A stretch of DNA of 64,000 nt from Gnetum montanum (lineage: Eukaryota; Streptophyta; Gnetopsida; Gnetales; Gnetaceae): positions 1-64,000 of the forward strand of contig MNCI01001985.1 in assembly GCA_015680685.1 (NCBI GenBank). The letters run 5' to 3'. A program made the translations under genes and the position numbers. Under the pieces are notes generated by a model that was not told the DNA's origin, ran no database searches, and saw only the letters and a list, made by a program, of their open reading frames with translations. Below, piece by piece: positions 24,218 through 35,877 of the stretch. Position 1 is the first letter of the stretch; every line of letters starts with the position of its first letter.

Positions 24218-25431
24218 TGAAACATCGTGAAAATTTTGAGGCCTCAATAGTTCAGTAAAATATTACGACTCAGGCAAGGATTTACGACAAGTTGCAGCTC
24301 AGCAAGTTCCCTTTCCGGCTAAGGGTCTGTTCTGCCATGCTACGTAGTATAGCGTAATAAACCCCAGAAGGATTGATTAGAAACAAAGGAAGTGCATTGA
24401 AAACACTTCAATTTTTTGTAGGTTCGCTATTTTACGTTGAATTACGCTATGTAGCATAATCTAGCATGACACAGCTTAATACAAGCAATGACAGAGAGAA
24501 CACAATTCAGACATCAGCAGTTCACACATCACGATACGCTCTCTAGCATACTACAGTGTAAACAAAGAACAATTTGTTGCCAAAACTTCAGCAAAATTGG
24601 TTTACAATGCATTACGCTTCAAAGCATAATGTAGCGTGGCGCCGCAAGCTTCAAACACAAACACACCAAGTCAACGGCACCTTGTAGGTTCAGGACACGC
24701 ATCATCTAAACCGCGTTTTTCTCCTAACCTTAACCTTATAAATATTCCAGTTGACAAATATCAAAGGGTTGGCAAAAAATTTCTTGGATTGACAAATTTT
24801 CTCTGTGAGTGATTTTCTTTCATTGGCAATCGTTGACAACCTTTGGCAAAGATTGACAAGAGAGAAAAATAGGATCAGTGATCGTAAGAACATTGGAGGT
24901 CATTGGAAAGAATCCTTGATCAGAAACAGTCGGTTAATGGATATTCTGCTTCGGGTCTGACTTCCTTGCCCCCAGATTGGCTAGAACAAGGTAGATCGAC
25001 CTTTGCTTATTTTATCTCTAAATAGCTTTCTTGCTATTGGCACGTGCTTCATCTAAATCAAAGTCCACCTGTAATCATTGTATCCAACACATTTTGTTCA
25101 TAAGTTAAATCCCAGATCTTGGGATTGCACGCTCTCTAAATCCGATCTCCTGTGTCCTATCTATATGGATTTTGCAATCGCTTTAAATCATTTACATCGT
25201 ATTCAATTACCTTCGAGATTAACAATATTATATCTCCTCATAAAAATCACCATTTTCCATCTAGTTATTACAAAAATTTTATTGATTAACTAAGTCCCCG
25301 TCTGATCGACAAGACCGTTCAGGGCACCTCAAATTCGTCTTCTCTAGCACGGCCCTTGCACGGATCTAGGGTTGGAACCGTGTACACGGACTTCCACTCA
25401 GTATTTCCAGTGACTGATGTTTTCCATCACA
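24218..25431 (+). mobile_element. 5' LTR of element A
   Basis: 1,214 bp, starting TGAAACATCG and ending …TTTTCCATCACA. TATA box TATAAATA is at 24,737-24,744. The U3 contains TACGCTATGTAGCATAA-type palindromes. By eye it differs from the 3' LTR at around one base in ten, mostly transitions. Short open frames inside it (for example 25,078-25,293) recur in the other LTR and are not genes. Confidence 0.9.
24737..24744 (+). promoter_or_regulatory. TATA box of element A 5' LTR
   Basis: TATAAATA in the context CCTTATAAATATTCC, conserved in the 3' LTR. It is about 690 bp before the LTR end and probably drove the genomic transcript. Confidence 0.65.
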
Positions 25432-25437
25432 GTTTTC

Positions 25438-25455
25438 TGGCGCTAGAAGGAGGGC
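25438..25455 (+). other. Primer binding site of element A
   Basis: TGGCGCTAGAAGGAGGGC, 6 bp after the LTR. Identical to that of element D (58,523-58,540) and within one or two bases of those of L, E0 and B. It would prime minus-strand DNA synthesis from a tRNA ending …GCGCCA; the tRNA is not identified. Confidence 0.8.
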
Positions 25456-25932
25456 CTTCATATCTGATCCGCACTTTACGGGTAGTCTTATAAGCTATCT
25501 GTACCCATTGTCGGTCGACGTAAGCATAATAACTTCGTGGTTGTTTACGAGATTATGTGGTGCAGATCGGTCGCTTCGATGATTCCTTTAGAATCCTACA
25601 AGATAGAAAGCCCTGATTATTACCTTAGTTTTCCTTTTCCCTTGTGATCTTTATCCTTATTATCATTACTCATGAACTATGTAGAGAATGGCTACATCAA
25701 CCACTGCTGTTGACACTGCCAACCTCAAGAATCCTTGGACCATGCAAGTTACGCCTCCTGAGGTCAAACTGCCAACTAGTCTGGTGTGACCACGCCACTC
25801 CCTTAGGCTTCAAAAAAAGAGCCTAAGGGACACGCTTAGCATAGAGAACACTACAATTTCCTTTGTGCTAAACTAATAGCAAACTTGCCCATGTATCCAT
25901 AAGAACTAGAAGAAAAATAAGAATACGAGTTC

Positions 25933-27930
25933 ATGTACTACAACGGGAAGGAATTTATTCCTTCACATAACACCACTGTACCCCTAACAAATCAACAAAA
26001 GTGGATCCTGGATCAAATGCTGATGGCTAAGACATCGACAGAACAACGAGAGGAGTTTTTTCATGATGAAACGCTTCATGATGGGCAAGACGATCTAGAC
26101 TCCCACTCTGAGGGAGGCAGTCATGCTGATTTTGTCATGGCCCGTCCCTCCACGACGTCCCACGTAAATCCATTGTTCATGGTTACCATGCCCTTGACAC
26201 TATCTAATACTAACCCGCATTCGTCCCACCTACATTTTCTCTCTCCACCTATCCTTCCGGGTGATGGCCCCTCGCAAATCATTCCTCAGCAGGTGTAATT
26301 ACCTAATCCATCTCATCGTGCACCTACACCCATGTCATCGCATGTACACACGATACCTATTTCGTAATTACATACAACACCCACCTTCATCTCGAATCAC
26401 ACGACAGGGCTTGCCACTACAGCATGGTGGGTTCCAAACATGCCTCTTGTTGCACATCCTACGTAGATGTCCCATCTCCCCCTTCATCAGATCCAGGTCC
26501 CGTGGGTGCTAAACCCTGTTATAGGATCATTGTTTGTGCCCCCAGCCACACAAACAGCGTATCCAATGGTACAGCCGATGGCGGTCGTCCCTATTCTAGC
26601 ACCTAGTGTGGCTCCTCCTTCCGTTCTACAAACAACCTCTTCGTCTATGGGTTTGGATTAAGCCTTGCAACTTATCTAGACCCTTACAGAGGAAGTTAAA
26701 CACCTCAAGGCTACTATTTTTGACACTGTACAAGTCATGGATTTTTACCATGATGATCCTATTAGTTCGGTAGTGCCTATTTTATCATTACTGCCTGGGA
26801 TGCCACTCCCCCATTTTATGAAATACAATGGGGAAGGCGATCCCAACGCCCATTTAGTTACTTTAAGGTAAGAATCATCGCTATTGCAACAATGGCCACA
26901 TACTATTATCTGTGTCTTTGCTATGTCCCTAATGGGTAAAGCTCTAGAATGGTATCAAGCACTCCCACGTGCTTCCATTTCAACTTTGGAAGAGCTGTTA
27001 ACTCAGTTTGTGACTCGTTTCAAGTACAACCTGAAGCCAGAAGTCATGCTGGACTAGCTCATGGGAGTCAAGAAAGACCCGTTCGAGTCGGTTCAAAATT
27101 TTATATAGCGGTGGAGCACCACCTTGAATGAAATCCGCAAACCCATCACGAAGGCCCATCTATTGGCAATCTTCAAGGGGGCAGTTAACGACTTTATCAA
27201 GTCTAAGCTATACTACCTCACTTCCCGCTCCCTCAGCTAAGCCTATGCTTAGACTAAGAGCATCCAAGACGTGGTGAAGGCTAGCAAAGATCCAGAATAT
27301 GTGGTCTACAAAAATGCCCACAGCGAGGGTAAGGACAAAGGCAAAGCTACGACAATGATAGTAGCGGCGGTTGCCGAGGCGGCCAAGAAGAAAAATAACA
27401 ACAAAAAAACATCTGCGGAGCCTGCTGAGCTGACAAATAGCTCAAACAGCACCAATCAAGAAACTCCTTCCACCCCTAAAGCACCTCCATAGTTGAGGCC
27501 TAAATTTGAGGATAAAGATCACTCAAGTTACGCAACCCTACCTGTAAATCCTTCAGAACTTCTGAAGCAATTATTGGGAATTGGCGACATCCGATACAAT
27601 ACGGTGTCCGAGGAAGCTCTAAAATGCCACAGGTGCCATTGCGAGCTACTCAAGAACCCCTCCTTGGCCCAACCTAACAAAATGCCAATCCCTAAGAACT
27701 TTAGGCTGGACCGCTTTTGTGACTACCATCAATTGTACGGTCATGACACAGATTACTGCTAGGCATTGAAAGATGACATTCAACATATGATCAATCAAGG
27801 TGACCTGATCTTAGAAAACAATAACTCGGTTTATCCCAAAAACCAACCCATGCATGTGTACCAGGACCTGTTAAATGTGAATACTGCAGGGTACACTATC
27901 AACGTAGTGGATACGGAGAGCGTTGACCAG
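25933..27930 (+). pseudogene. Decayed gag of element A
   Basis: Encodes the capsid-type protein that packages the RNA. The N-terminal part (25,933-26,298) is homologous to the start of gag in D and B (motif DGQDDLDSH). The Retrotrans_gag domain runs from about 26,737 (VMDFYHDDPIS) through GKALEWYQALP to FIKSKLYYL near 27,220. A CHHC zinc-finger motif (FCDYHQLYGHDTDYC) is intact at about 27,716-27,760. A proline-rich tail follows (PFVLHVPPR at 27,948). In-frame stops, when compared with the B and D copies, fall where those copies have glutamine or tyrosine: FI-stop-RW against FIQRW, and LS-stop-AYA-stop-TK against LSQAFTQIK. Most are CAG to TAG or CAA to TAA. Confidence 0.8.
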
Positions 27931-28769
27931 GCATAGCCGAAGCAACCCTTTGTGTTACACGTGCCTCCTCGCCCGCCTCAGTCAACAAGCCCATCAACAT
28001 CGACAAGTGTGGATTAGCAACAACCCTTCATCCTCTGAGTCCCATCTCCTACCTTTGTTCTACACCCCACTAGTGGTAAAGCCATGGCCCAGTCTGTGCC
28101 CACACCTAGGGCACCCTTCATCATCATGGTGCCAAAGCTGTTAGTTGCTCCTGCTATGCAGGAGCAAATCTCTAAGTCAACATTCCAATCACAACTTAAC
28201 TTGAAAAGAGAAGGGCGTATGATAGGTAACACAACCAAGAATTGACTTACATTGGGATTTACCAAGCCTACACCTCTTGCTTTGGTGCCCTTGGCCCCAC
28301 CTTCTTCTAAAAAAGGCGACATTACGCAAACACGCACACCTTCTCCTTACCCAAGAAAGTATAACCCTCAACCAGAAGTCGTTCCACCCTAAGAAATCTG
28401 TCTCCTGGGACGAATGGAAGAAGAAAAGTGTAATAAGAAGTCAAATCATGGGCATGATCTCCTTGATGTTTTTATGCAAGTCAAGCAGGCTCTCAAATAG
28501 AAAAATACAACACTAAGCCTGTATGACTTGTTAATGACATCCGAAAAGCATCATGAAATCATGGTTCATATGCTAACGTCCATACCTATGGACGAGAGCC
28601 TGCTAGCGGATGAAGAAGAAATTCATTCCATCATGCTTCCCCTTGCTGCTGAAAAACCTGGGCCTACCCTGTTGACCTTTAGCGATGAATCCATTAAGGA
28701 TGACTCAGAAAAGGGTCAGGTGACTACAGCGTCCATGTTCATCACTATCTAGGTCAGCTAGTGTAGAAT

Positions 28770-29280
28770 CCGGAGAGTACATGTAGATGACGAGGCAGAC
28801 GCTAATGTCATCCCATATCCCTTAGTGGACAAACTGGGTTTGCTCGACTAGATCAATCCCACAACAATGACGTGTTTGAAATCATTTAATGGGAAAAAAG
28901 TGCAAGTTAAGGGAATGGTGCACATCAATTTTGTAGTAGGGGATCAATTCCCCATAGACGCAATGTTTATTGTTTTCAAGGAGATGCTTGACTTTAACTT
29001 GATCCTAGGGAGGTCTCTGTTAGCTTAACTAAGGGTAGTTTCATCACCTATCCATCAAGAGATCCATCTGCCCTATGTAGAAGGGGAAGTGATCATCCAC
29101 GGGGACGAAATGACCCCTCAGGTTATCAATAACATAGAAATAGAACAAGGTTCAGAAATCGAAATTTCTGAAGACCAGTCCCCTGTCCAAATACTTGAAC
29201 AAGCCAAAATAGTGGTTGATGAAAGTTTAATTTGGGCCAAACTACCATTCCAAGAGGAAGATTTTGGCATGAAGGAATAG
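28770..29280 (+). pseudogene. Decayed protease of element A
   Basis: Retropepsin-like domain. The active-site block reads VHVDDEADANVIPYPLVDKLG, where the B copy has VDDSAATNV. It continues with LDFNLILGRSLLA, equivalent to ILGxPWL, and HQEIHLPY. The tail after 29,080 is acidic. Stops at LLD-stop-IN and LLA-stop-LR interrupt the frame, and the substituted active-site loop also argues against activity. The antisense gene and then reverse transcriptase follow. Confidence 0.75.
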
Positions 29281-29539
29281 GGTCTTAAATCTCCCCATCC
29301 TTATGCATCACCAAAGATAAAAGAAATTAGGAAACAACTATAGAGTTAGTAGATAAACCACGTTGTCTAACTATCATGCAGTTTACATGCATTTTTGTAC
29401 CAGCTATCCTATTTATGCTTTACAAATACTCATTACATTTACGCTTATATTTACATTCCCACCAGCTATTCTCATTACACTTATGCTTATCTTTACGCTT
29501 CCACCAGCTGTCTTCGTTACTCTTACCATCATCTAAAAT

Positions 29540-29720
29540 TAACAAAGGCCTAAAATGGCCTAAAACTAGCAAAGACCCGAAATGGCCTAAAACTAGCAAA
29601 GGCCCGAAATGGCCTTAAACTAATGATTTCATTTATGCTTTATACTTGAATTATTTAGCGGCCTGCAATGGCTTTAAACTAGTAACTCCATTTACGCTAC
29701 ATGCTTAAACTAGTTGCAGC
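29540..29720 (+). repeat. Short tandem repeats after protease
   Basis: Repeated AAAATGGCCTAAAACTAGC and GGCCCGAAATGGCCTTAAACT units. A matching GGCCCGAAAAGGCCTTAAAC lies at the same place, just after the protease, in element B (about 34,670-34,690 minus), so this belongs to the element itself. Confidence 0.6.
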
Positions 29721-30216
29721 TTGTCATAGTGCCAAAACCTATGATTCCATTTACGCTTTACACAAACGAAAACAACAAAAGAATATTAAACTCAAGAAAA
29801 AATTTGCATTAAATATGTTAAAAAATTATTGTCTTTTGTTCCATTCCATCACAATAAAACCGTGGCTAATATAGCCATGCTATGCATCTCCCTTATCACC
29901 ACTGTCACTCGTATCTCTCAACTCCACCTCTGCTTCGAACAAATCATCCTCATAGGGGCCACCCTTTTCATGAGGCATCTCTTCATGAAGGCGGCCCTCT
30001 TTGTGAAGCTCTTCCACATGGGGTTGCTTGCCACGACATTGACCATCTTCATTACGCTTTGCTTCGTGTAGACCCTCTTCGTGAGGACCGTCGCCTTCAT
30101 TATGTTCATCCTGCTGAGGATCCTTCTTGGGTCACTCCTACGATTAGACATGACACGCATATTAACATTACCATCAAAACTAGGTATGACAAAAACACAA
30201 TAATACTACGACTTAC

Positions 30217-31246
30217 TGTGATGGTCCTGCAACAGTAGCAAAAGGGATTTTTTCTAGGCCAACCCACAGACGTTGCATAATTTTGTCCTCAGTAAGCTCA
30301 GACCAAACCCCATCTTCTAGATTAGCTCCGGCTTTGACCTTTCCCTTCTCCACAGGAGTCCATCAGGGTGGTTCAGGGAAGAAGGAAGGGATGGTAGTCT
30401 CCCCCCGAGGAAGATTCATTTCCTTTACTGGAGAGGCACTTACCGTCACTTGCTCCTGAAACTTCTCAAATTCTCTAGAAGCACCAATGATGTCAAGGAA
30501 TAGCCAAAGGGACTGAGCCTCAATGGTAGAATCCCTATAATATTGACAGTAGGCAACGCTTTCTCGCTTATAGACATGTTTATGATCTTTCTGCATTTGC
30601 GCCCATTATTGGACACTCGTGCTAAAGTCCTTCCAGTCTTGATTTTTCTGAGCTAGGAGATCCATCTGCATTCGCTGCTCGACTAGTTGATGGCTAGTCT
30701 AGACACTGTTCCTGATGACCATCCAATAACGGACATAGTCAAAAATAGCTGTCCGCCAGTCCTTTTTATTCGTTCCCTGGGCCTACTAGAATTTGTTCTG
30801 TGAACTCAAATCCCCAACCTCGTCACTTAGAGCCACCTTCTCCTTCTCTAACCTTTGCAGTCTCTTCCAAAGGTCTTCATTCATGCTTTGGCATTCCCAT
30901 AAGGAGCGAGTCGAGCATACAACACGTTTATGCATCTTGTCGTAAATGTTGTGCGGCACAACGGTTGCTTCCGATGGAGGTTCGGTGGCATCTAAGTCAA
31001 TAGGCTCTGACGGATCCCATCTAAGGCGAGCTCCTAATAACATAAAATGATGGTTAGGCATAATTAGGTAGTGTAATGCCACAATGGAATAACCCCTGCG
31101 TAATGATCGTAACGTACCAGCTTCAGGATCGATTCGCTCTAAGTGACCGATCATATCGTTGACGATACCTTCCATAAAGGTGAATTTATCAGGAAATTTG
31201 CCCCAAGATCGGATCACCACTGTTGATAAATGTATGTCCTGATCAC
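30217..31246 (-). pseudogene. Exon 6 of antisense gene: coiled-coil and charged region
   Basis: About 343 codons in a single frame with five nonsense codons. It begins GDQDIHLSTVVIRSWGKFP, then a conserved-looking helical block, then a coiled coil around LWKRLQRLEKEKVALSDEVG, later VEQRMQMDLLAQKNQDWKDF and FEKFQEQVTV. It ends at a GTAAGT donor (30,216). Element B sits in the intron before it. No family recognised. Confidence 0.6.
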
Positions 31247-31297
31247 CTATTACAAAGAATAAATTACATATAAAGACATAATTTAGATGTTACGATT

Positions 31298-33066
31298 GTA
31301 CCGTCCAAAATCGTCAGTCTCCGACTAGAAGGAAATAGAAACCTGGAGATCTCCGAACACGCACAGAAGACCTACCTTCGCTTGAGGGCAAGTTGGAATT
31401 AATGAGGGTAGAGTACCTTGAGTGGTCCGCACGCGGATCAGGAAAGGATTTTCCCGAACATACACCGATGTGCTATAAACTGGGTTATATGTAACCGGTG
31501 TAACTGAGGTAAAATGAAGCATAAACGGCGTAACTGGTGTAAACAAAGCGTAAAAGTACAAGAGCGTGAATAGTAAACATGCAATAATGAATGAAAACTG
31601 TAACAAATTGTAGTAAAGAAATGTAGCAATGTTATTGTAAAATGAGAGTTACAATGCACCGGTCTAACGTAGTTGTGGCTTTGATACAAGGTGGACGAGT
31701 AGCCATGGTGGATGCAGGGATGATTGTACGCTGGGTTCCATTGCAGGCACAACATAGAGGCTATATTCTCAGCATGCAGGGTATGGTCCAACATACAGGA
31801 TTTTCTGCTTTGGTTCGTAGCTTCTATGTTTCTCTTCTTCTCTAGTTTGCTCTAAATTCCCCCCTTGGTCTAGTGAAAATTGGGGTTTTTATGAGATTTT
31901 TTGGGCGTTGGATTTAGATCTGGAAGGGTATGAGTGGCCGTGGGTGAGAGGATTTCGGGTCGGATGACATGTGGCTGTATTGTCCGAGTGCATAAAAAAT
32001 TACAACTGTACAGCGTACAACATGCCAGCATACATGGATGCCAACGTACAGGATGCCAGCGTATAGCAGGCCAGCGTACATGGATGCCAGCGTAGAGGAT
32101 GCCAGCGTACATGGATGCCAGCATACAGCATGCCAGCGTACAACATGCCAGCGTACATGGATGCCAGCATACAGGATGCCAGCGTACAGCATGCCAGCGT
32201 ACATGGATGCCAGCATACAGGATGCCCGCGTATAGCATGCCAACGTATATGGATGCCAGCGTACAGGATGCTAGCATACAGCATGCTAGCGTACAGCATG
32301 CCAGCGTACAGGATGTCAGCGTACAGGATGCCAGCGTACAGCAAAAATGTACTCATTGTACACACATGAAAATGCTTCATTTTAAAATCANTGAAGATCC
32401 TGGGGGGTCCAGATGCTTAGTTCTGGCATGTTTTGACTCATTTCTGGGGCCCAAAAGTTGCTATACGCTGGCTACACGCTGGGCGTACAAGAATGAAAGA
32501 TCATCATTTGGAGCCCAAAATTTGATTTTCAAGTGCCTGAGAGCTACTGGGGACCTTGGGGAAGGTCCTGGGTGGGCCAGACACTCAGTTCTAGCATGTT
32601 TTGACTCATTTCTGGGGCCCAAAAGTTGCTCTATGCAAGCTGCACACTGGGCGTACAGGAATGAAAGACCATCATTTGGAGCCGGAAATTTTATTTTCAA
32701 GTGCCTGAGAGCTACTCAGGACCTTGGGAAGGTCCTAGGAGGTCCAGACGCTCAGTTTTGGCATGTTATGACTCATTTCTGGGGCCCAAAATTTGCTGTA
32801 CGCTGAGCTGTACGTTGGGCATGTATAGGCCAGCGTACAGGATGCATACTTAGTGAAAACCAAGTATTTTGAGCTCAAGATTTGCCAGGTTTGATGCCAA
32901 ATTTCATTGTAGTCTTCTGTGAGTCCCAGGGAACCATTTCTTGTTGATTTTGACTCTGTTTGAAGCTGTCTATGAGGCCCTCAAGCTTCAGTCATGCTGG
33001 GGAGCATCATGACTTAGCTTGATTCTTGCTGGAGAAGTACTAAGCTCAGAATTTTGTGGTGTTTCA
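31298..33066 (-). mobile_element. 3' LTR of element B
   Basis: 1,769 bp. The outer end is TGTACCGTCC (plus strand) and the inner end …GTGGTGTTTCA, next to the polypurine tract. It contains a tandem array at 32,020-32,345. Frames such as 31,870-32,380 are read from this array and are not genes. One unresolved base is at 32,392. Confidence 0.85.
32020..32345. repeat. 15/16-bp repeats in B 3' LTR
   Basis: About twenty copies of ATGCCAGCGTACAGC or ATGCCAGCGTACATGG, with CG/CA/TG variation in GCGTA versus GCATA. Confidence 0.85.
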
Positions 33067-33082
33067 TTGGCCCCTCTTTATT
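33067..33082 (-). other. Polypurine tract of element B
   Basis: AATAAAGAGGGGCCAA on the minus strand, directly before the 3' LTR start TGAAACACCAC. Element A has the related tract AAAGAGGGGCCAT. It primes plus-strand DNA synthesis. Confidence 0.75.
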
Positions 33083-34250
33083 GAAGCTTGGAGGAATCGA
33101 CCCAAGAAGCATTGACAAAGAAGTACAAAACACCACAAGCAACTTAGTAGCTTTGTCCTTTGACACTTGACCAGATGTCATCGTACCATGTTCAGTAGTA
33201 CATGGGATTGTGGGAAATGAAGTTTGTAGCTGGATAGGGAAATGAAAATTGTGGGGATTGGGACCTGATCAAGGGATTATGCATGGTAAAGGGGATGCTT
33301 TGGTGTGTATACGGGTCATACTGATCCTTTTCAATAGCCATTGTTTAGCAGACTCGAAATCAAGACATGAGATGTGTGTCCTTTGGTGGAACAAGACTCT
33401 TGTTTAGTGTTTAAGAGGACTTATTGACAGCGTGATGGTGGGTTGCGTTCTCTGGAGGAACAGGCCCCTTGTTTGGTGTTAAAGAAAACCTGTTGGCGGA
33501 GAGTCAAAGCTGCGCAATGAGATGTTACTTGAGCTTTTGAGACATGAGTATTTGTTTCCAAGACAACTGCCTTCCCGCCTGGGGCTTATGGGAAGTGCCA
33601 AGGGTCTTGTGGCTCATTTTGCTCTTGCTCTTTGCTATTTGCTCTTTCTTTCTTTTCTTTTTTGTTCTTTTTCATTTTTTTGTTTCTTTTTGTTTTTTTA
33701 TTCATTTTTTTTATTTTTTTCTTGTCTCTTTATTTTTTGGCAAGAGCTTTCTTTCAATTTTGCACTCATGTTCATGTGCCATATTGTGTGTTGCAATTGC
33801 TTGAGAGTGTCGCAACGTGTAACAGTGTGCTCAAAGTTTTGGGGTGTACTGGGTGTATCTAGGAATTGTAACCAGGTAGGAAAGGGAATAAGAGTGTTGG
33901 GGAAATGGAGAATGTATTGGGAATGGGGAATGTACTTTTGAACAGATTGATTAACCTGGTTGCGTGCATCAGAAAAAATGTGGCACCTTGTCACCGTGAT
34001 GAAGTGTATCCTTGTACGAGCACCACTGGGTGTCATCCTGCAAACACAACTCCAAGAAGACAAGAAAACCACAAGTGAATGAGTTAGTGAACACTTCAGG
34101 CATGAATGTGACTGATGCAAATGGAGGCACCATGTGAAACTTAAGGCAAACAAAATTAGCAGCAATAGTGTTGTCAGAGCCGATGTGATGAATGATGCAG
34201 CAGGCATTGATGAAGAAATGTCATGAATTATAGTAGCAGATGAATGTGCC
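33083..34250 (-). other. 3' untranslated region of element B
   Basis: No gene is seen. A T-rich tract at about 33,640-33,735 gives spurious frames (33,522-33,941). The minus-strand frame at 33,698-34,207 has no recognisable domain. Confidence 0.5.
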
Positions 34251-34530
34251 AGAAATGATCTGGCTAGTTTATAGTCTTAGCGGACTATCGTGGGTTAGTT
34301 TTACGTCATAACCCATTGGACGTTGCCAGTTTATCATCGTAGCGGATGGTACGATGCTAGTTTATAGTCGTGGCGGACTATGAAGAGGCAAGCTAGTTTA
34401 TAGTCTTAGTGGACTCTGGTGAATGAGTGTGACAATTTAGTGTCATGTTGGACAGAGCTCTATGGTTTCGGTTTACCGTCATGATGCTAGGACATTCCAT
34501 GGTATCAGTTTTAAGTCATGATGCCAGAAC
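34250..34530 (-). repeat. TAAACTRGC-type repeats at 3' side of element B
   Basis: Five to seven degenerate units, minus strand CCGCTAAGACTATAAACTAG or similar. They match the repeats downstream of integrase in element A (48,925-49,335). Confidence 0.7.
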
Positions 34531-34671
34531 TGCTCTGTGTGGATGCATGCGTGTGCGTTTGTATGATCATGTAAACAAAAGCTACTAGAGAAAAAAATAT
34601 TAAATAGAAACTGCAGAAAAAATGAACTAAAATGCACCAATAAATAGAAGATAATGTGTAACAATGGTAGT

Positions 34672-35325
34672 TTAAGGCCTTTTCGGGCCATGAGAGAACG
34701 CGTAAGCTAAAACAATACAAACTAAGGTGATGTATGCACAATGAACAAAGGTGAAGAGTGGGCAGAGATCAGACGTGTCTTTGGCTGCAGGGGAGTCTTG
34801 ATTATGTGGTTGTTTATTAGTTGGACATGGTCTAGGAGGCGTGCTAGTTTGCTCTGGGAGGCTTTTAGTTTTTACCCCTCGTTTGGGCGTTTTAGCTCTA
34901 GGTGTTGTGTTTGTTGTTGTGGGTGTTGCTTCAAGAGGCTCCTCTTTCAAGACGTGTGACATGTCTATGTTGTGGTCAGCTTGAAAGGGAGTCTTGTCAC
35001 CATGTATAATGACTTGTTCACCTTCGTATGGAAGGCGGATTTCTTGATGTATTGGTGAGGAAATGGCTCTTTGTTGTGCTAGCCAAGGTATACCAAGAAT
35101 CATGTTGAAACTAGGCATCTCTTCTATGACAGTGAATTCTACGCTGGTGGGGAATTGTTCTCTTGTCACAAAGGCTAATTTGATTGTGCCCTTAACTGTG
35201 ACACATGATTCGTTGAAAGATTTTAAACACATGGTTTCTATTGGCATGATCTCATCTGCCATGCCTAGTTTGTCGATGACGAAGTATAGAACTACGTTTG
35301 TTGCCGCACTGTCATCAACGTGCAC
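34672..35325 (-). pseudogene. Protease of element B
   Basis: 217-codon open frame. VDDSAATNVVLYFVIDKLG is the active-site region, FNMILGIPWLAQQRA the second conserved block, and HQEIRLPYEGEQVIIHGD aligns with the element A copy. A Pro/Thr-rich linker and a hydrophobic C-terminal segment (CAYITLVCIVLAYAF) follow. The D-S-A loop in place of D-S/T-G is a variant also hinted at in A. The frame is the longest intact one in the window with recognisable homology, but upstream gag has stops, so it is unlikely to be expressed as a polyprotein. Confidence 0.75.
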
Positions 35326-35877
35326 TCTGCGAATGGTACATTGCCCAACACGTACACTAATTGATAATGGAGCTATTGTGACTTCCCCTCATTTAGGGTT
35401 ACATTTTACTACATCATCACAAAAGGCTAAGGTGTTTGAACCCAATCCTTGTGGTGTGTGTTGTGAAATCGTTGCACAGATAGATTCCATGTTAGCAGGG
35501 ATGTCCTCTGTAACAGGAATGGATGCTAACGTTTGCGCTAAGGCTTCGCGATGAGTCGATGATGTCATGACCAAATCGTACAAGCTCATGGTTGTATTCT
35601 TTTGTTTGAGCGTTTGTTTCACCTCGGCCAGTGTACCTACAAAGTTTGTGTTGTCTACCATTGTGTTGGTTGTCTCTGTGTGGGTTGAGAGCTTGGGGCT
35701 AGTTTGTTTGGGATTAGGGGTAGGGCCCCCAGTGTTCAGTTGTTGTATACTAGGTGTGTCCTTTGTTTCAGCTATGGGTGTTGTTCATTGTTCATTTGTC
35801 CTCTTTTGCTGCCATTTGGTAGGCTTATCCATGTTGTTGGCAAGGTTGACTCTTGAGGGAGGAGAGGTTGAGACGTT

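Noticed and set aside
31870-32380. Overlapping frames with MLYAGILYAGIHVRWH-like repeats, also at 39,162-39,754
   Set aside because: They are translations of 15/16-bp repeats in the two LTRs of element B; several frames on both strands are open at once.
33522-33941. Hydrophobic frame with a Phe/Leu run
   Set aside because: Produced by a T-rich low-complexity tract in the 3' untranslated region of element B; it resembles a membrane protein only through composition.
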